A stretch of DNA of 64,000 nucleotides, taken from positions 2,877,001 to 2,941,000 of the forward strand of contig JAUIMM010000636.1 of NCBI GenBank assembly GCA_031769625.1. Direction: 5' to 3'. The position numbers and the translations under genes were made by a program. This document shows positions 45,100-56,837 of the stretch, piece by piece (position 1 is the first letter of the stretch; every line of letters begins with the position of its first letter). This DNA is from Taudactylus pleione (lineage: Eukaryota; Chordata; Amphibia; Anura; Myobatrachidae). The notes beneath the pieces are model-generated. The model ran no database searches. It was not told the DNA's origin and saw only the letters and a list, made by a program, of their open reading frames with translations.

Positions 45100-47790
45100 T
45101 GAGGAGTAAGACACATTTGTACTTATGAAGAGGCCTTGTATTATGTAGGACAACCTGGCTACAGATCTATTCCTTCTGCCACTAGGCAAACATCCAGATC
45201 TGCTATTGAAGGCAGCTGGATTGTCTCCATACACATTTTTTTGTCTAGGCACAGAATAAATAAAAAATGACAGCAGATCCACATTTGATGACCCGTCAAT
45301 ATACAATTTAGGAAAATGTTTGTTGGTGTTATTGTGCCTTTTTTGCACAGTGTCCTTTGAATTGTCCAGACTTGTGACACTACAGCTACTGTACATTAGG
45401 GAAGTCGCTGGACAGTAAAAGTCCATGCAGATGAACTCTGCAGTGTGCATTCATTTAGAGGTTTGCATTTAGCTCTGATTACCAGCTCAACTAAAACTGC
45501 TAAATGAATCTAATGAGTACAGTATTTTAAAAGCAAAAATTAATTAGTGCTAGAACTGTTTAGTGTACATAATGTCCATTATGTGCATTAGCATTCCGCA
45601 TTGGATTACAGTTATAACAATACAAAGTGACTTACAGTGTCATATAGATCATTGTGCTGCCACTGTAATGGATTGATTAGCACTGTAAATTACCCTTTAC
45701 ATCAATAGCCCTTTGCCAACTTTATGCTAAACCTTTTGCTCTAGAAATTGAAAAGAAAGAATGTATTTCTATTTCACGCATGCTCTAAAGTTGACGAAGT
45801 AATTTTATATAATAGACTTTAATAAAAGAAAAATAAGATGGAAACAGTCATGGTCACTACATGTTTATATTTATCACACAATGTTCCCATTCACACATTT
45901 TCATAAGGCAATTGCATTCACTTGCTTGTACCTCTCATCTATAAAGGTGTCTTTTGAAACATTGAGAGTTATAACAAAAGACAACCTTCAACTCTGGATG
46001 ATACATATAACAGGTAGCCTTTATGCTTTTTAGCATGGCATTTAAACAAAAATCATTAAATTGCATTTGCAAAAAAAAACACTAAACAGAAATGATTTGC
46101 ACTGTTGTTTCCTATAGTTAGCATGAATAATTCTGTACACTACCTGTCACCAATAGTAATTAAATGTAAAAAAAAAGAACGGAAAGAAAACATCTGGCTT
46201 GGAAATCAAAGTAAATATATTGTGTTGGTATGATATTGTTCAATAAAAGATAACTGCTATAGGAATAGAATAGTGCTTTGTTGGAATGCTCTTCATTTAA
46301 CCTGTTTATGCAAAATTACCAATACTCTTGCCAAATGTGGAAATGCTTTAATAAGACCATAACACGATGTAATTTTTTTAAAATTCAGTAGTATATCTGT
46401 AACTCAAGGGAGAAGCGAGGGTGGTCCCAGTGGAGCATGAGCTCCGGGTGCATACTCGGTATGACGGCTGCCTGTTAGTTTTATCTCGGTTTGTTTTCTC
46501 TATATCCTAAATAAGTTACAGATCTGAGATCCGTTTCTATATTTCATGCTCCCTCAAGTTGCCCAGATTGCCTCCACTCCAGCCCTCCCTCCTCTGTGAT
46601 CATCTTCTGTCACCTCCCCTTTCCTGTCAGGTTGATTATATTCACTTCTCACTTCTTTAATTCCCTCCCCTCTACCCTGTGATGGGCACTTTGCCCCTGT
46701 CCACTCCTCTCTTATTGGCTTCTGTCACCATTTCTCTCCTTTTCTTATTGGCTTCTGTCCCCTTCCCTCTCTGATCGGCACTTTCCTCTCCCCTCTCCTC
46801 TTTGATCCCCTACCTCCTTCTCTCCTCATTCATTCATTCATTCATTCATTCATTATATATAAGGTATGAGATTAAACAAAGTCACTGCTTTGCTACTTAA
46901 AGTAATGAGGTATTCCCAGGCATGACCACAAAGTTTTATTTGAAAGGTCTTATAAAAATTATAAGGAGACCTGAAATAATAATAATGGTGGTACACAGAA
47001 CATGACATGGTTAGTAGTACTCACATTAATATACTCTAGGTGCTATGTATATTTGCGAAGAAGGACCATAGCTAAGAAGGGAGCTTCCCATCTGCTGTTC
47101 CCACTCCAGTGAAAGCTGCTTGGGGCAGTAACTGCAGTCATAAGCTGTGCACTCTGTGGCATTTCACTCTTGCACATATATTTTGTCAATTTAAGTTAAA
47201 TGATCAGAATACAGTATATAATGCAATCTTCTCCTTTGACTAATAATACTGATTCAAATGAGATAAAAGTCAGATCCTAGATGCTATACATAAATAAAGC
47301 AGAGCTGCCCTTTAATGTCAGAAAATGCCTCACCGAAGCATTCCATTCCCCCAATGGCACCTCAATGCCAAGTGTCATACTGCCACTGTTTGCTGTTTTT
47401 CACTTCACTTCAGTATTCCTCCGCAGGCTGGCCATAGGCCATTGGCACAGTTCAGTAGAGGGAGGGGGGCGGTATGACATGCACTTTCTCCGGGCACCAT
47501 GGTTCCATGCTACTCCTCTGCTGTAACCTCTTTTTACTACTAAGGGCTACTGACTTGGATCTTTACACTGCAGGATGTACCTTAAGTCCCATCAGTGAGT
47601 TCACCCTACTCATATGATAGTTATCATGTATTGTTAATATTGAGACACACTGATTTTGTGTTCTACAATAGACAACGTCAAAGTATTAAAATTGCTTCAA
47701 ATTTGTATTTTAATTTTCACAATAAAGCACTTACCATCTACGGTATATTCAGAACACTATCCAAGGCTCAAACAACTAACTCTGATCAAG
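45100..47790. other. Mostly unique DNA; (ATTC)n at 46825-46856
   Basis: I see no gene. 46560-46810 is a CT-rich tract with repeats of CTCTCCTTTTCTTATTGGCT type. A short ATTC tetranucleotide run follows. The 45540-45830 part is of even complexity and is listed among the findings. Confidence 0.45.
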
Positions 47791-47801
47791 AGTAGGGAGT
47801 C

Positions 47802-48168
47802 CAGGGGCGGTTTAAGAGAGGAAAGTGCCCGGGTGCAGCCTCTGTATGGCCCCACACTTCTCTGGAAGCACAGTAGACTCTTGGTGGCAGAATCTACTGC
47901 GCATGAGCAAGTCTCTGGGAAAATGAAGCCCGTGCCTTATTCACAGGAATATCTCTAGTGCGCATGCGCAAATCACCAGAAAGATGGCTGCCACACTATT
48001 TTCCCTGTGATTTTTGCTGCTCTGCAGCTTTGTGCCACCAGCACATATCGGACGACGTAGACTACAGAGGTAAGTATAACTATATATGCGGGCAGGGTGT
48101 GTGGTGTGGCCCCCCCTGGACCCAGGGCCTGTATGACACTCCCTGCAGCCATTATAGATACGCCATTG
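47802..48168. mobile_element. hAT-like non-autonomous element, 367 bp
   Basis: The left end is CAGGGGCGGTTTAAGAG and the right end TTATAGATACGCCATTG. The flanks AGGGAGTC (47794-47801) and AGTGAGTC (48169-48176) match at 7 of 8 bases. The interior has CGCATGCGCAAATC and AAGATGGCTGCCACACTATT motifs similar to 43771-44133, so both probably derive from related parents. Confidence 0.7.
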
Positions 48169-48317
48169 AGTGAGTCCACTTTGGACCTTTCTTAAATACT
48201 TGGTCTCATATTTCCCATGGGTAGATGTTTTTAAGGACATAGACATTGTATAATGATTTACAAAACCATAATATTTCAGCATGTTCAAGTTAAACTGTCC
48301 ATTTTCCTGTAAAAAAA

Positions 48318-48468
48318 AGCCTGCGATGTTGGTTGCAGTGCTGGGATTGCAATTGCAGCAAGGAGGTGTCTGACACCAGCTAATGCATTTGCATCTGAGA
48401 TGGACGGATTTGCACAGATGCTTGTGTGCAGCTCTGCAAATCCGTCCAACTCTGAATCAGGCCCATAG
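48318..48468. mobile_element. Truncated GGGCCTGATTCAG-type element
   Basis: Only the right terminal repeat CCAACTCTGAATCAGGCCC remains, preceded by a palindrome GGACGGATTTGCACAGATGC / GCAGCTCTGCAAATCCGTCC. The left end falls in an A run near 48310. Confidence 0.55.
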
Positions 48469-48767
48469 CTTGTAGTTGGCTGAGATTTCACAATGCATTT
48501 CTATGGGCTTTCTGCAGCCACTGATAGTACATTATTCAAATGAATAAGAAAGCAATGCCTGCTTAGCAGAATAAAATTGATCCAAATCATTTAAAGAAAA
48601 TTTACTTTTAATAGATTGAGCATTGCTTGAACAATTATTTTAGGTAAATTCAACTTTAAAGCAAAATTACATTTACATTGTTACTTGTCTGTTGAAGATT
48701 ATATGAGTTGCAAATCGCAATGAATATCAATGGCAACACGCCCCCTTTGTGGCTAATTAGATTGGAT

Positions 48768-48833
48768 CCCTCCATGTGATCCAGCTAATCCCTCCATGTG
48801 ATCCAGCTAATCCCTCCGTGTGATCCAGCTAAT
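48768..48833. repeat. Three tandem copies of a 22-bp unit
   Basis: The unit TCCCTCCATGTGATCCAGCT(AA) occurs three times, the third with one substitution (CCGTG). Confidence 0.9.
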
Positions 48834-49372
48834 CAGAGACACGGCAGCCCTGCAGACAATCAGGAGGCATAACATCTTACCTTACAGAGGAGCACATGTG
48901 AAACTTCTTTCTGTTCACAAACAATAATGGGATTTGCCCTACAAATGCTCCTATAAATCAGAGACTTTACTGGTTATCCATTCTCTTATTCCCCAATGTG
49001 AGATTCAGCTATTATAGATACGGCAGCCCCACAGACGATCAAAGGGCACATTCTCTCACTAACAGAGGGATATTTGTGGAACCCCCTATATTCATCAGTG
49101 CACTTGACACCGTTTTGTTTACAGTTAAATGTGGAATTCAACCTGACGAGGAGATATTCCACAGGAGCCGGAGACCAACGACCGAGTGGGTGTATATCTA
49201 TTATAATTCAATAACTTTCATTTATGCTGGCAGGATAACCAAAAAACATTTAACATCAGCTGCTGTAGACTCTTCAAAATGTATTGTTATCACACAGAGG
49301 ACTCCTTTGACAGTACATATAACCTCTGAGACTAACTTGGTTACCAAAATACCCTGGATTACAATCATATGA
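48834..49372. repeat. Diverged direct duplication of unknown origin
   Basis: A block containing ACGGCAGCCC..CAGACAATCA and CAGAGGAGCACATGTG (about 48838-48903) recurs as ACGGCAGCCCCACAGACGATCA and CAGAGGGATATTTGTGG (about 49020-49080). The plus-strand 124-codon frame at 48998-49372 includes the second copy. I recognise no domain in it and do not support it as a gene; it may be an untranslated part of an older retroelement. Confidence 0.4.
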
Positions 49373-49566
49373 CGCTTTTTACTTGTTTTTCGCTTGGATT
49401 ATAGACATTATACAGCTAATCAATACAATATAATTAACTGCTTTTTATACATTTATATATATTTTTTCATGTAATTATTTATATTTTATGTTGCATTTTC
49501 TGCCTGTGTATTATATATACATATATCATGTCTTTTTAGTAATAAATGATCTTTATTCATTTAAAG

Positions 49567-49577
49567 AGAACTGACAG
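49567..49577. repeat. LINE target-site duplication, 5' copy
   Basis: AGAACTGACAG here is identical to 57174-57184. With one mismatch the match extends left (AAAGAGAACTGACAG against AAATAGAACTGACAG), giving a 15-bp duplication. Confidence 0.85.
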
Positions 49578-51336
49578 GGGGCATGGCCTGGCAGCCTTTT
49601 GGAGGAGACGTGCGATTCTGCAGCTCCTGATCTGGAAGTCTTTTTTTAAACATATTTCTATTATCCATCCAGCCTGAATTGCTCTGGTGAGCTACCATAC
49701 TGTGCCCAACACCAGCGGGCATCCCTGAGGTAGGACTGTGGAGTCGGGGAGGGTCTCCTACCCTCCTGTGGGCTGTGACCTACTCTCTGCCCTTGGAGCC
49801 GGGACCTGGAGTTGCGGCAGCCACCCGCGCCTGACTGATAGCGGACCCGCTGTAGACGCCGGCGCTTCCTCTCAGCCCCCGCTGGGGCCTCCCCCGTTGA
49901 TGCCGCTATGACCTCACTCCACCTGGGGCCTTACCTGATTTCTGCATCCCCGCTGGCCGGCTCTCGGCGGGTAACTGATGTGGACCCGTGGAAGCACCCG
50001 CCATCTTGTAATTCCTGGAAGCGAGAGGTCCGGAGCGTGGGCCCCCTGAGGTGCTTTTCTAGACTCCGCTCGGTGGCCTGCTGGGAAGTGCTGCAGCCTG
50101 TGGTCTATGGACGGATAAGACGCGGTGCCTCAGACCTCCTGTCCTGCTGAAGTGTGGTGAGTGTGTCAGGCTCTTTACAGAGGGCTACAGATGCCATCAG
50201 TAGCTATTTTATTGCTGCTTACACCCTCAGTGGTCCCTGTATTATTTCCCATTATCTGCAGAGTGCTGAGTGTGGATTACACAGTGTCCATTTCTGGTGG
50301 CCTGACGATTTCATTATAGTGATCCTATTCACTCCACATAAAGCTCCCAAATCCTCTATGCTCCATCATTTGAACATTAAGAGGTTGTGATAATTATAAC
50401 ATATATGCTCACCAAAGAGTCCTGCTTGGATTTAATACCTTTATTTATCTATATTACTTAACAAGAGTTACTCTCAAGTATTCTACACTGACTTAGGCCC
50501 TCATTCAGAGCCGTACGCTCTGAGCAGAGCGCACGCTCTGCATGAGGGCCGGGCTCCATTTTCATGGAGCGTCCTCCTGGACGCTCGTATAGCTGTGGGT
50601 CACCACCCACAGGCTATACGAGCGTGCATTTTGATGGCCGCGATGGTCGTGACCATCGCGACCATCGAAATTGCGAGCCGGAGCCTGCGGTTGAGGTTTT
50701 CAACCGCAAGCTCCGGAGTGATTTTGGCTCTATCAGAGCCAAAATCACTCCCACTGACATCACTAGTGATGTCAGTGGGCCGGCTTCTGACGGGAGGCGT
50801 TCCCGTGGGAACGCCCCCGTCAGGGAGGCACGCCCCCGGCACGCCCACCAAAGGGGGCGTGCTGTCAATCAACATTGACAGCACGCCCCCTTTGATCGGA
50901 CACAACGAGCGAAGGAAAGTCCTTCGCTCGTCGTGTCTGGCGCATGCGCACGACGGAGCTCCCTCCGTCGTGCGCATGTTCAGTGCAGACCATCGACCCA
51001 CTTGCGAGCGGACAGCCGCTCGCGAGTGGGTCTGAATCAGGGCCTTAATTTTCATCAACAATACCAGCTCTTTTTGGCTCCCTCTTGTGGTTGTCTTTTG
51101 GAATCTTACTACCAAGAGTTCTCATCAACCCCTGGAGACTGTCATAGACACGAAAACATGGCTGATCTTCTCTCTGTCATGATGTGACGGTACTCCTGAT
51201 GGCTGCCTGGGTCTTTTAGGGGGGACGGTGCCTGGCGATGACCCAATCCTTTTTCTCTCTTCACTAGTCACCTTCACATATGGAATTCTGAGCAGATCTT
51301 ATTCTATGTCACAAATCTACAGTTGTTGAATTCAGA
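49578..51336 (+). promoter_or_regulatory. LINE 5' UTR, expected to hold the internal promoter
   Basis: This is the GC-rich leader from the element start to the ORF1 ATG. In L1-type LINEs this region carries the internal promoter, but no individual site could be assigned. The frames at 49908-50390 have no domain. A tandem-hairpin element is inserted at 50496-51044, which would place a strongly structured block between any promoter and ORF1. Confidence 0.55.
50496..51044. mobile_element. Tandem-hairpin element inserted in the LINE 5' UTR
   Basis: The left end GGCCCTCATTCAGAGCC and the right end GGGTCTGAATCAGGGCC are flanked by TTA on both sides (50493-50495, 51045-51047). About nine successive hairpins fill 549 bp, including GGCCGCGATGGTCG...CGACCATC, TGATTTTGGCTCT...AGAGCCAAAATCA, ACTGACATCACTAGTGATGTC, GGGGGCGTGCTGTCAATC...GACAGCACGCCCCC, CGAGCGAAGGA...TCCTTCGCTCG and GCGCACGACGGAG...CTCCGTCGTGCGC. 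Frames of 84-171 codons on both strands are mirror images of the palindromes. This is the best preserved of three copies. Confidence 0.88.
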
Positions 51337-52437
51337 ATGGGGAAGGACAAGAAACAAAGATCCAGGTCTGAATTTGGTGGTAGGTCAGATAGCGGATTTC
51401 ATCAAGATATGCGTCAGTTTTTAAAGCCTGCTGGTACCACTGCAGCGGATGAGGCCTCTGCACCGGCCTCGCCTGCTGCCTCTTCCTCATCAGACTGAAT
51501 GTCTCCAGGAGCTAATCTCAGTTCCAGCCCTTCAGCACCCTCCTTCCGGGATGAGATTAGTGAAATTCTCTCCCACGTCAGATCACTACCAACGAAACAG
51601 GACTTTCAGTCCCTGGAGGTCAGGCTTCAGTCTACTATTCGTCAGGAAGTAGCCATTATAAAATCGGATATGGCTGAATTGGTAACCAGGATTGACGGCC
51701 TGGAAGATTATAAAGAGGTATCTGCGGGCGTTTTTCACCAATTTACAGAAGTTCTCTCTCACCAACAATCTGAGATCCGCTCTCTTAAATTGCGTATGGA
51801 TGATCTGGATAACCGTGGTAGACACAATAATATCAGGATACGTGGTCTGCCTGAAGATGTAATGCAACCTAGCCTTACAGACGCCCTCACGAAAATATTT
51901 GGGGAGATCCTCGGTCTAGACCCCAATAGTGAAATCTTGTTTGACAGGGCGCATCGGGCCCTCCGCCCGAGAGGTCTACCCACTGACAAACTCCGAGATG
52001 TAATATGTCGCCTTCACTACCATATCCAAAAAGAAGCTATCTTACAGAAGGTCCGACAACTTGAAGAGGTCGATTTCAACGGGGATAAAATCCAACTCTT
52101 TCCCGACCTATCATGGTATACCTTACAACAAAGGAAGGCTCTGAGACCGCTCACAGAACAACTTTGCAAGCATTCCCTGAGATACCGGTGGGATTTCCCA
52201 TTTAATTTACAAGTACCTCATAATGAAAAAAATGTTGTTCTCCACTCTTCCGACGACCTCCCTTCCTTCTTCTCGGCTTTGGGCATAAGTCCAGTGGCAA
52301 TCCCAGATTGGGAGAACCTACACAGACCTCCAGCGGTTCCTTCCCTTCCTTCTGATGGAGAAAAATGGCATCATCCTTCAAGCTCCAAATGGAGGACAAG
52401 ACGTCCGTCTCTCCAATTACCTGTAGAAGAGATTTGA
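51337..52437 (+). pseudogene. LINE ORF1 (L1/Tx1-type RNA-binding protein), one in-frame stop
   Basis: ORF1 proteins of L1-type LINEs bind element RNA and form trimers through a coiled coil. The true start is probably the ATG at 51337 (MGKDKKQRSRSEF...), in frame with the rest. A TGA at 51496-51498 interrupts it after 53 codons, and the very next codon is ATG, leaving 312 codons open to TGA at 52435. Residues about 70-160 are heptad-like (SHVRSLPTKQDFQSLEVRLQ, then QSEIRSLKLRMDDL). An RRM-type block begins NRGRHNNIRIRGLPED, and the motif FDRAHRALRPRG and a basic C-terminal domain follow. Total is about 366 codons, usual for the family. The basic N terminus lies before the stop, so reinitiation at 51499 would give a protein lacking it. 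Confidence 0.88.
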
Positions 52438-53001
52438 CCACTTCACCTTATATTTATAATTGGTGAGACCATTTCAGTTTCTTCCTATCTACAAAAGACT
52501 CTGGTCTTAATAATAGATTTAATTGGTATGATGCCAATGTTCATTTTATTGCATTTTTGGTATATTTTCATTAATTATATCCGCAATATATGTAACGTTA
52601 CTCCTTATTACATCTATAAATTTCATAATGCAATGTTAACTGTGTGATTTGCCTAGTTAAAGTTGATTTAATTTTATATTTCTATATTTGGGTGATTGTT
52701 GTTGCTGTCCCTCCGAACCCCCTCAATGCTGCATTTTTTTTCTTTACACCCTGGACATGGAGTTTTTTTTTGTCTCCTGGTTGTCCAGATGCAGCATTTT
52801 AAGGTTACAATCCTTATCTATACTTAATGCTTTATATTTGTGTCTATTGTATACGATTATATTTTCTCTTTCCTTCCCTCTTTTTCCGTCCCTTTTCCAT
52901 TCCCACTACCCTCCCATTATTCAGGAGAGACTCATATGATTGGGTAACTAACACTATATCAAGAGGTGCGGATTGCTACGCTATCTTTACATTATTAATT
53001 T
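52438..53001 (+). other. LINE inter-ORF spacer
   Basis: About 560 bp of T-rich sequence separate ORF1 and ORF2. Hydrophobic frames here (52688-53009) are T-run artefacts. The spacing is longer than the short gap in mammalian L1. Confidence 0.7.
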
Positions 53002-56000
53002 ATGTCTAGTCGTAAACCTGTGTTGCAGATTGTTACCATTAATGCCAAAGGATTGTATGTTCCTGAAAAGAGATCCCAAATGCTAAGGTCTTTTCGAGCT
53101 GATAAAGAAGATATAGCACTTATACAAGAAACACATTTCAAGAAAGGGCATGCCCCCCTTTAAAAAATTTCTATTATCCTCAAATATTTTCTAGTGATAA
53201 TTCAGTAAGTAAGACTTTAGGTGTTGCAGTTGTGTTTGCTCGCCACTTACCGATATCTGATATTTCCATACATAATCTGGTTGAAGGTAGAGGTATTTTG
53301 GTTAACTGTACTCTATACCATCAGCGTTTCTCCTTTTCAAATGTTTACACACCTAATTTTGGTCAACCCTCTTTTATTGCTGCTGTTTTAGACAAAGCTG
53401 AGACCTTGCTGGAGGGAATTACGGTTATGGGAGGTGATTTAAATGGGACCCTTGACCCTTTCTGTGACACTTCCAATAAAAAAACTCATAGACCAGGGAA
53501 GGAGTTTAGGCGGATGAGACGCACCCTTCACGATCATCAGCTAGTTGATTCCTGGCGGATCGCTCATCCAGCTGTGTCTGACTTTACCTTCTTCTCTCGC
53601 CCTCACCACACCTACTCAAGAATCGATTATCTTTTCTTAAGTCACCGACACCTACATCTCATATCAAACACTTCCATAGGATCTATCACATGGTCTGACC
53701 ATGCTCCAGTTTTTCTTACCCTTTCCCTTCCACAACACTCACTCAATCCTTGGTCATGGCATTTTAATGATCTTCTTTTGCAAGATGCCTATTACAAATC
53801 CCAAATTGAGTCTTCTATAGACTCTTATATTGCACAAAATGACCAAGATGACATTTCCAAGATCACGGTGTGGGAGGCACATAAATGTGTACTCCGGAGC
53901 ACTTGCATTCAATTAGGCTCCTATTTAAAAAAACAGAAAACGAAGCAAAGAGACGCCCTTTTGGCTGTGATCAAATCCTTGGAAACTACTCCCAAGGCTT
54001 CCTTATAAACACACTACTATTCTAAATTGGAGGAAGCTAGAGCTGCTCTCCATAAACTCTCCATGGATAACATTAAACTGTCCTACCGTAAATGCCGTAG
54101 TCGTTTCTACCAATGGGGAAATAGACCAGGTAAGATGCTTGCCAGGGCGCTGCGCGAACAGCGTGCTATTACATTTATTCAAGCTATAAAAGATGAACAT
54201 GGTCAGACCCATAATGAAACTAAATGAATTGCTGAATCTTTCCGGTCTTACTATGCTGAACTCTACAACCTTAAGAACCTGAGTCAAGACTCGGACATTG
54301 TTGCCCATCGAGAGGCAATTTCATCTTATTTAAAATCGCTTGACTATCCTCAGCTCTCACCAGACGAGGTTGATTCTCTTGAGGCACCTTTCTCTGTTGA
54401 AGAGGTGGATCAGGCAATCTCCTCCTCTCCAGCTGGTGAGAGCCCTGGACCAGACGGATTTTCTACAGCCTACTATAAGGCTTTCAAAGATAGATTGGCA
54501 CCCCTTATGACTCACGCCTTTAATTCAATCTCTGATAGCAGGGGTTTCTCCAAACAATTATTGGAGGCACACATAACTGTTTTACCTAAGGAGGGTAAAG
54601 ACCCCACCTTGTGTCCTAGTTATAGGCCTATTTCACTCCTAAACATTGACATGAAGATTTTTGCTAAGCTCCTAGCCAACCGGTTGAAAACATTTTTACC
54701 TAAATTGCTAAATGATGACCAGGTTGGTTTTGTCTTAGGTCACGAGGCCAGAGACAATACAACAAAAGTTATCAATTTAATACACCAAGCCTCTCTCTCA
54801 TCTGCCCAGACTATTATTTTATCAACTGACACAGAGAAGGCTTACGACAGGGTTGACTGGGAGTTTATGTCAGGTCTTTTACGTCATTTGGGATTAGGGC
54901 CTACATGTCTGCATAGAATTTTGGCATTAAATACTAGTCCCACAGCAAGAATTAGGATAAATGGATCCCTTTCTGACCCATTTTCTATATCAAACAGTAA
55001 GAGGCAGGGGTGCCCTCTCTCTCCTTTGTTATTCGTCCTATGTATGGAGGCTCTAGCTAGAGCAATACGTAGTAATGTGAAAATTTCTGGTATCCGTATA
55101 GGTAGCAAGGAATATAAGCTAGCGCTCTTTGCTGATGACCTTCTTGCAGTGCTCTCTAACCTGACTACCTCTCTTCCGAATCTTGTTTCAGAATTCCAAA
55201 AATTTGGCATGTTTTCAAATTTTTAAATAAACTATTCTAAATCTGTAGCTATGAGTTTGACCGCCCCTCCTTCTTTGGTAAATTCTTTGAAACAATCCTT
55301 CTCCTTTACCTGGCACCCCACCAGACTTAAATATCTCGGAGTCTTTCTGACTAAAGATCTATCCCAACTGTTCTCGAATAATTTTTTTACCGTTATTACA
55401 AACTATCCGCACTGACTTAGCCAAATGGCGTACCACTCGTTTATCCTGGATTGTCAGGATTAACGTGATCAAAATGAATTCCTTGCCAAAAATTCTATAT
55501 TTAATGCAAACCCTCCCAATTCACATACCCCCGACGTGGTTTGCGGAGATGGACGCCTTATTCGTAGGTTCATCTAGAACACCTCTACACCACGCTTTAC
55601 ACATGCTATCCTTTACCGCCATAAACAAGACGGAGGTCTGCAACTTCCCCACATTACTAGCTATTATCAGGCCATAATGCTTAATCGTGTTCTTGAATGG
55701 ACTCGAGCGAAGGGTTTCAAACAGTGGATCATGTTGGAGGAGAACAGCCTGGCTCAACCCATAGAAATTGCTCCATGGCTTCCCAAACTGCCAACTGTTC
55801 GACATCCCACTATAACACCTACACTACGCACTTGGCGGAAATTGTGAAGTCTCCCCCACATTTCATCTAATATTTCCCCTCTCACTTCCTTCCTTGGGAG
55901 TCCGGATTTCCTTCCTGGGCTCTCAATACTGCCCTTCAAAAACTGGATGAGCGATGGTCACTTTCGACTGGGTCAGATGGTTTGTTCGTCGGGGGTGCGT

Positions 56001-56837
56001 CCATTTACAGAACTCCAGGAATCCTGGCACCTCCCTAAATCCGAATTTTGGAAATACCTCCAAATACGACACTTTATCACCACTTCTTGCAAGCTCCCTG
56101 ACCTCACCAGGATACTTACCTTATTTGAGTCTTTGTGTTCTTCCTCTCAGGCTCCACCCCATGCTATATCCAAATTATATTCACTAATTATTGGAAATCT
56201 GTATAAACTTCCCCCTCAATGCACTGGGGTTTGGGAGAAGGAACTTCAGGATACAGTACAGGATATTGATTGGGAGATTGTTTTTGCTAACACCTTTGCC
56301 AGTTCTTCCTGTATAGCTACTCTTGAAACCCTCTACAAAGTTTTAACACGCTGGTATAGATATCCAGTACTTTTAAATAAAATGTATCCGCAGGTTCCAA
56401 AAGTCTGCTGGAGATGTAATTCTGCACCAGGTAGCCTTCTCCACATATGGTGGGATTGCCCCTCCCTGGCTAATTTTTGGTTGAATGTATTTGAATGTTC
56501 CAAGATAATTCTTGGGGGAGAGGTCCCTAGAGATCCTGGCTTTTTAAACATAACCTCTTCTCATTCGGCTTCATACAAGAATTCATTGCTGAGGCACTTA
56601 AACAATGCAGCTAAAGCGGTAATCCCTGTGTTATGGAAGTCCACCTCTCTTCCCTCCATTAAAGATTGGTTCAAGAGGATCGATTATTACATGGATAAGG
56701 AGGATATCATATCCTTCTCTAAAGGTAGTCCCACCGACTTTACTGCTTTATGGTCCCCTTGGCTGTTATTCAAGAGATCTACACAATATTCCATGTTTAA
56801 TGGCTCCAACCCAGTACCCGTATCTGTCTCTTCTTGA
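53002..56837 (+). pseudogene. LINE ORF2 (endonuclease / reverse transcriptase), multiply broken
   Basis: ORF2 nicks target DNA and copies the element RNA by target-primed reverse transcription. The start at 53002 (MSSRKPVLQIVTINAKGL) gives the conserved Asn of the endonuclease. Further endonuclease marks are QETH (about 53125), GGDLNGTLD (about 53431), SRIDYLFLS (about 53617) and SDHAPV (about 53695). The RT region has GESPGPDGFSTAYYKAF (about 54435), YRPISLLN, DDQVGFVLG, the STDTEKAYDRVDW block (about 54825), GCPLSPLLFVLCMEAL (about 55010) and the catalytic FADD at about 55128. The C-terminal part has CWRCNSAPGSLLHIWWDC (about 56408), a Cys/His cluster typical of L1-type ORF2. There is no RNase H. 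Lesions are: frameshift with TAA at 53161; stops at 54006, 54225, 55224 and 55845; frameshifts near 55390 and 55635. Unbroken length would be about 1,278 codons. Confidence 0.9.

Noticed and set aside
48998..49372. 124-codon plus-strand frame as a small gene
   Set aside because: The start overlaps a duplicated repeat block, and no domain or splice context supports it.
50564..51115. Overlapping frames of 84-171 codons on both strands
   Set aside because: They lie across a chain of perfect hairpins in a non-autonomous transposon, so each frame is mirrored on the opposite strand. No domain is present.
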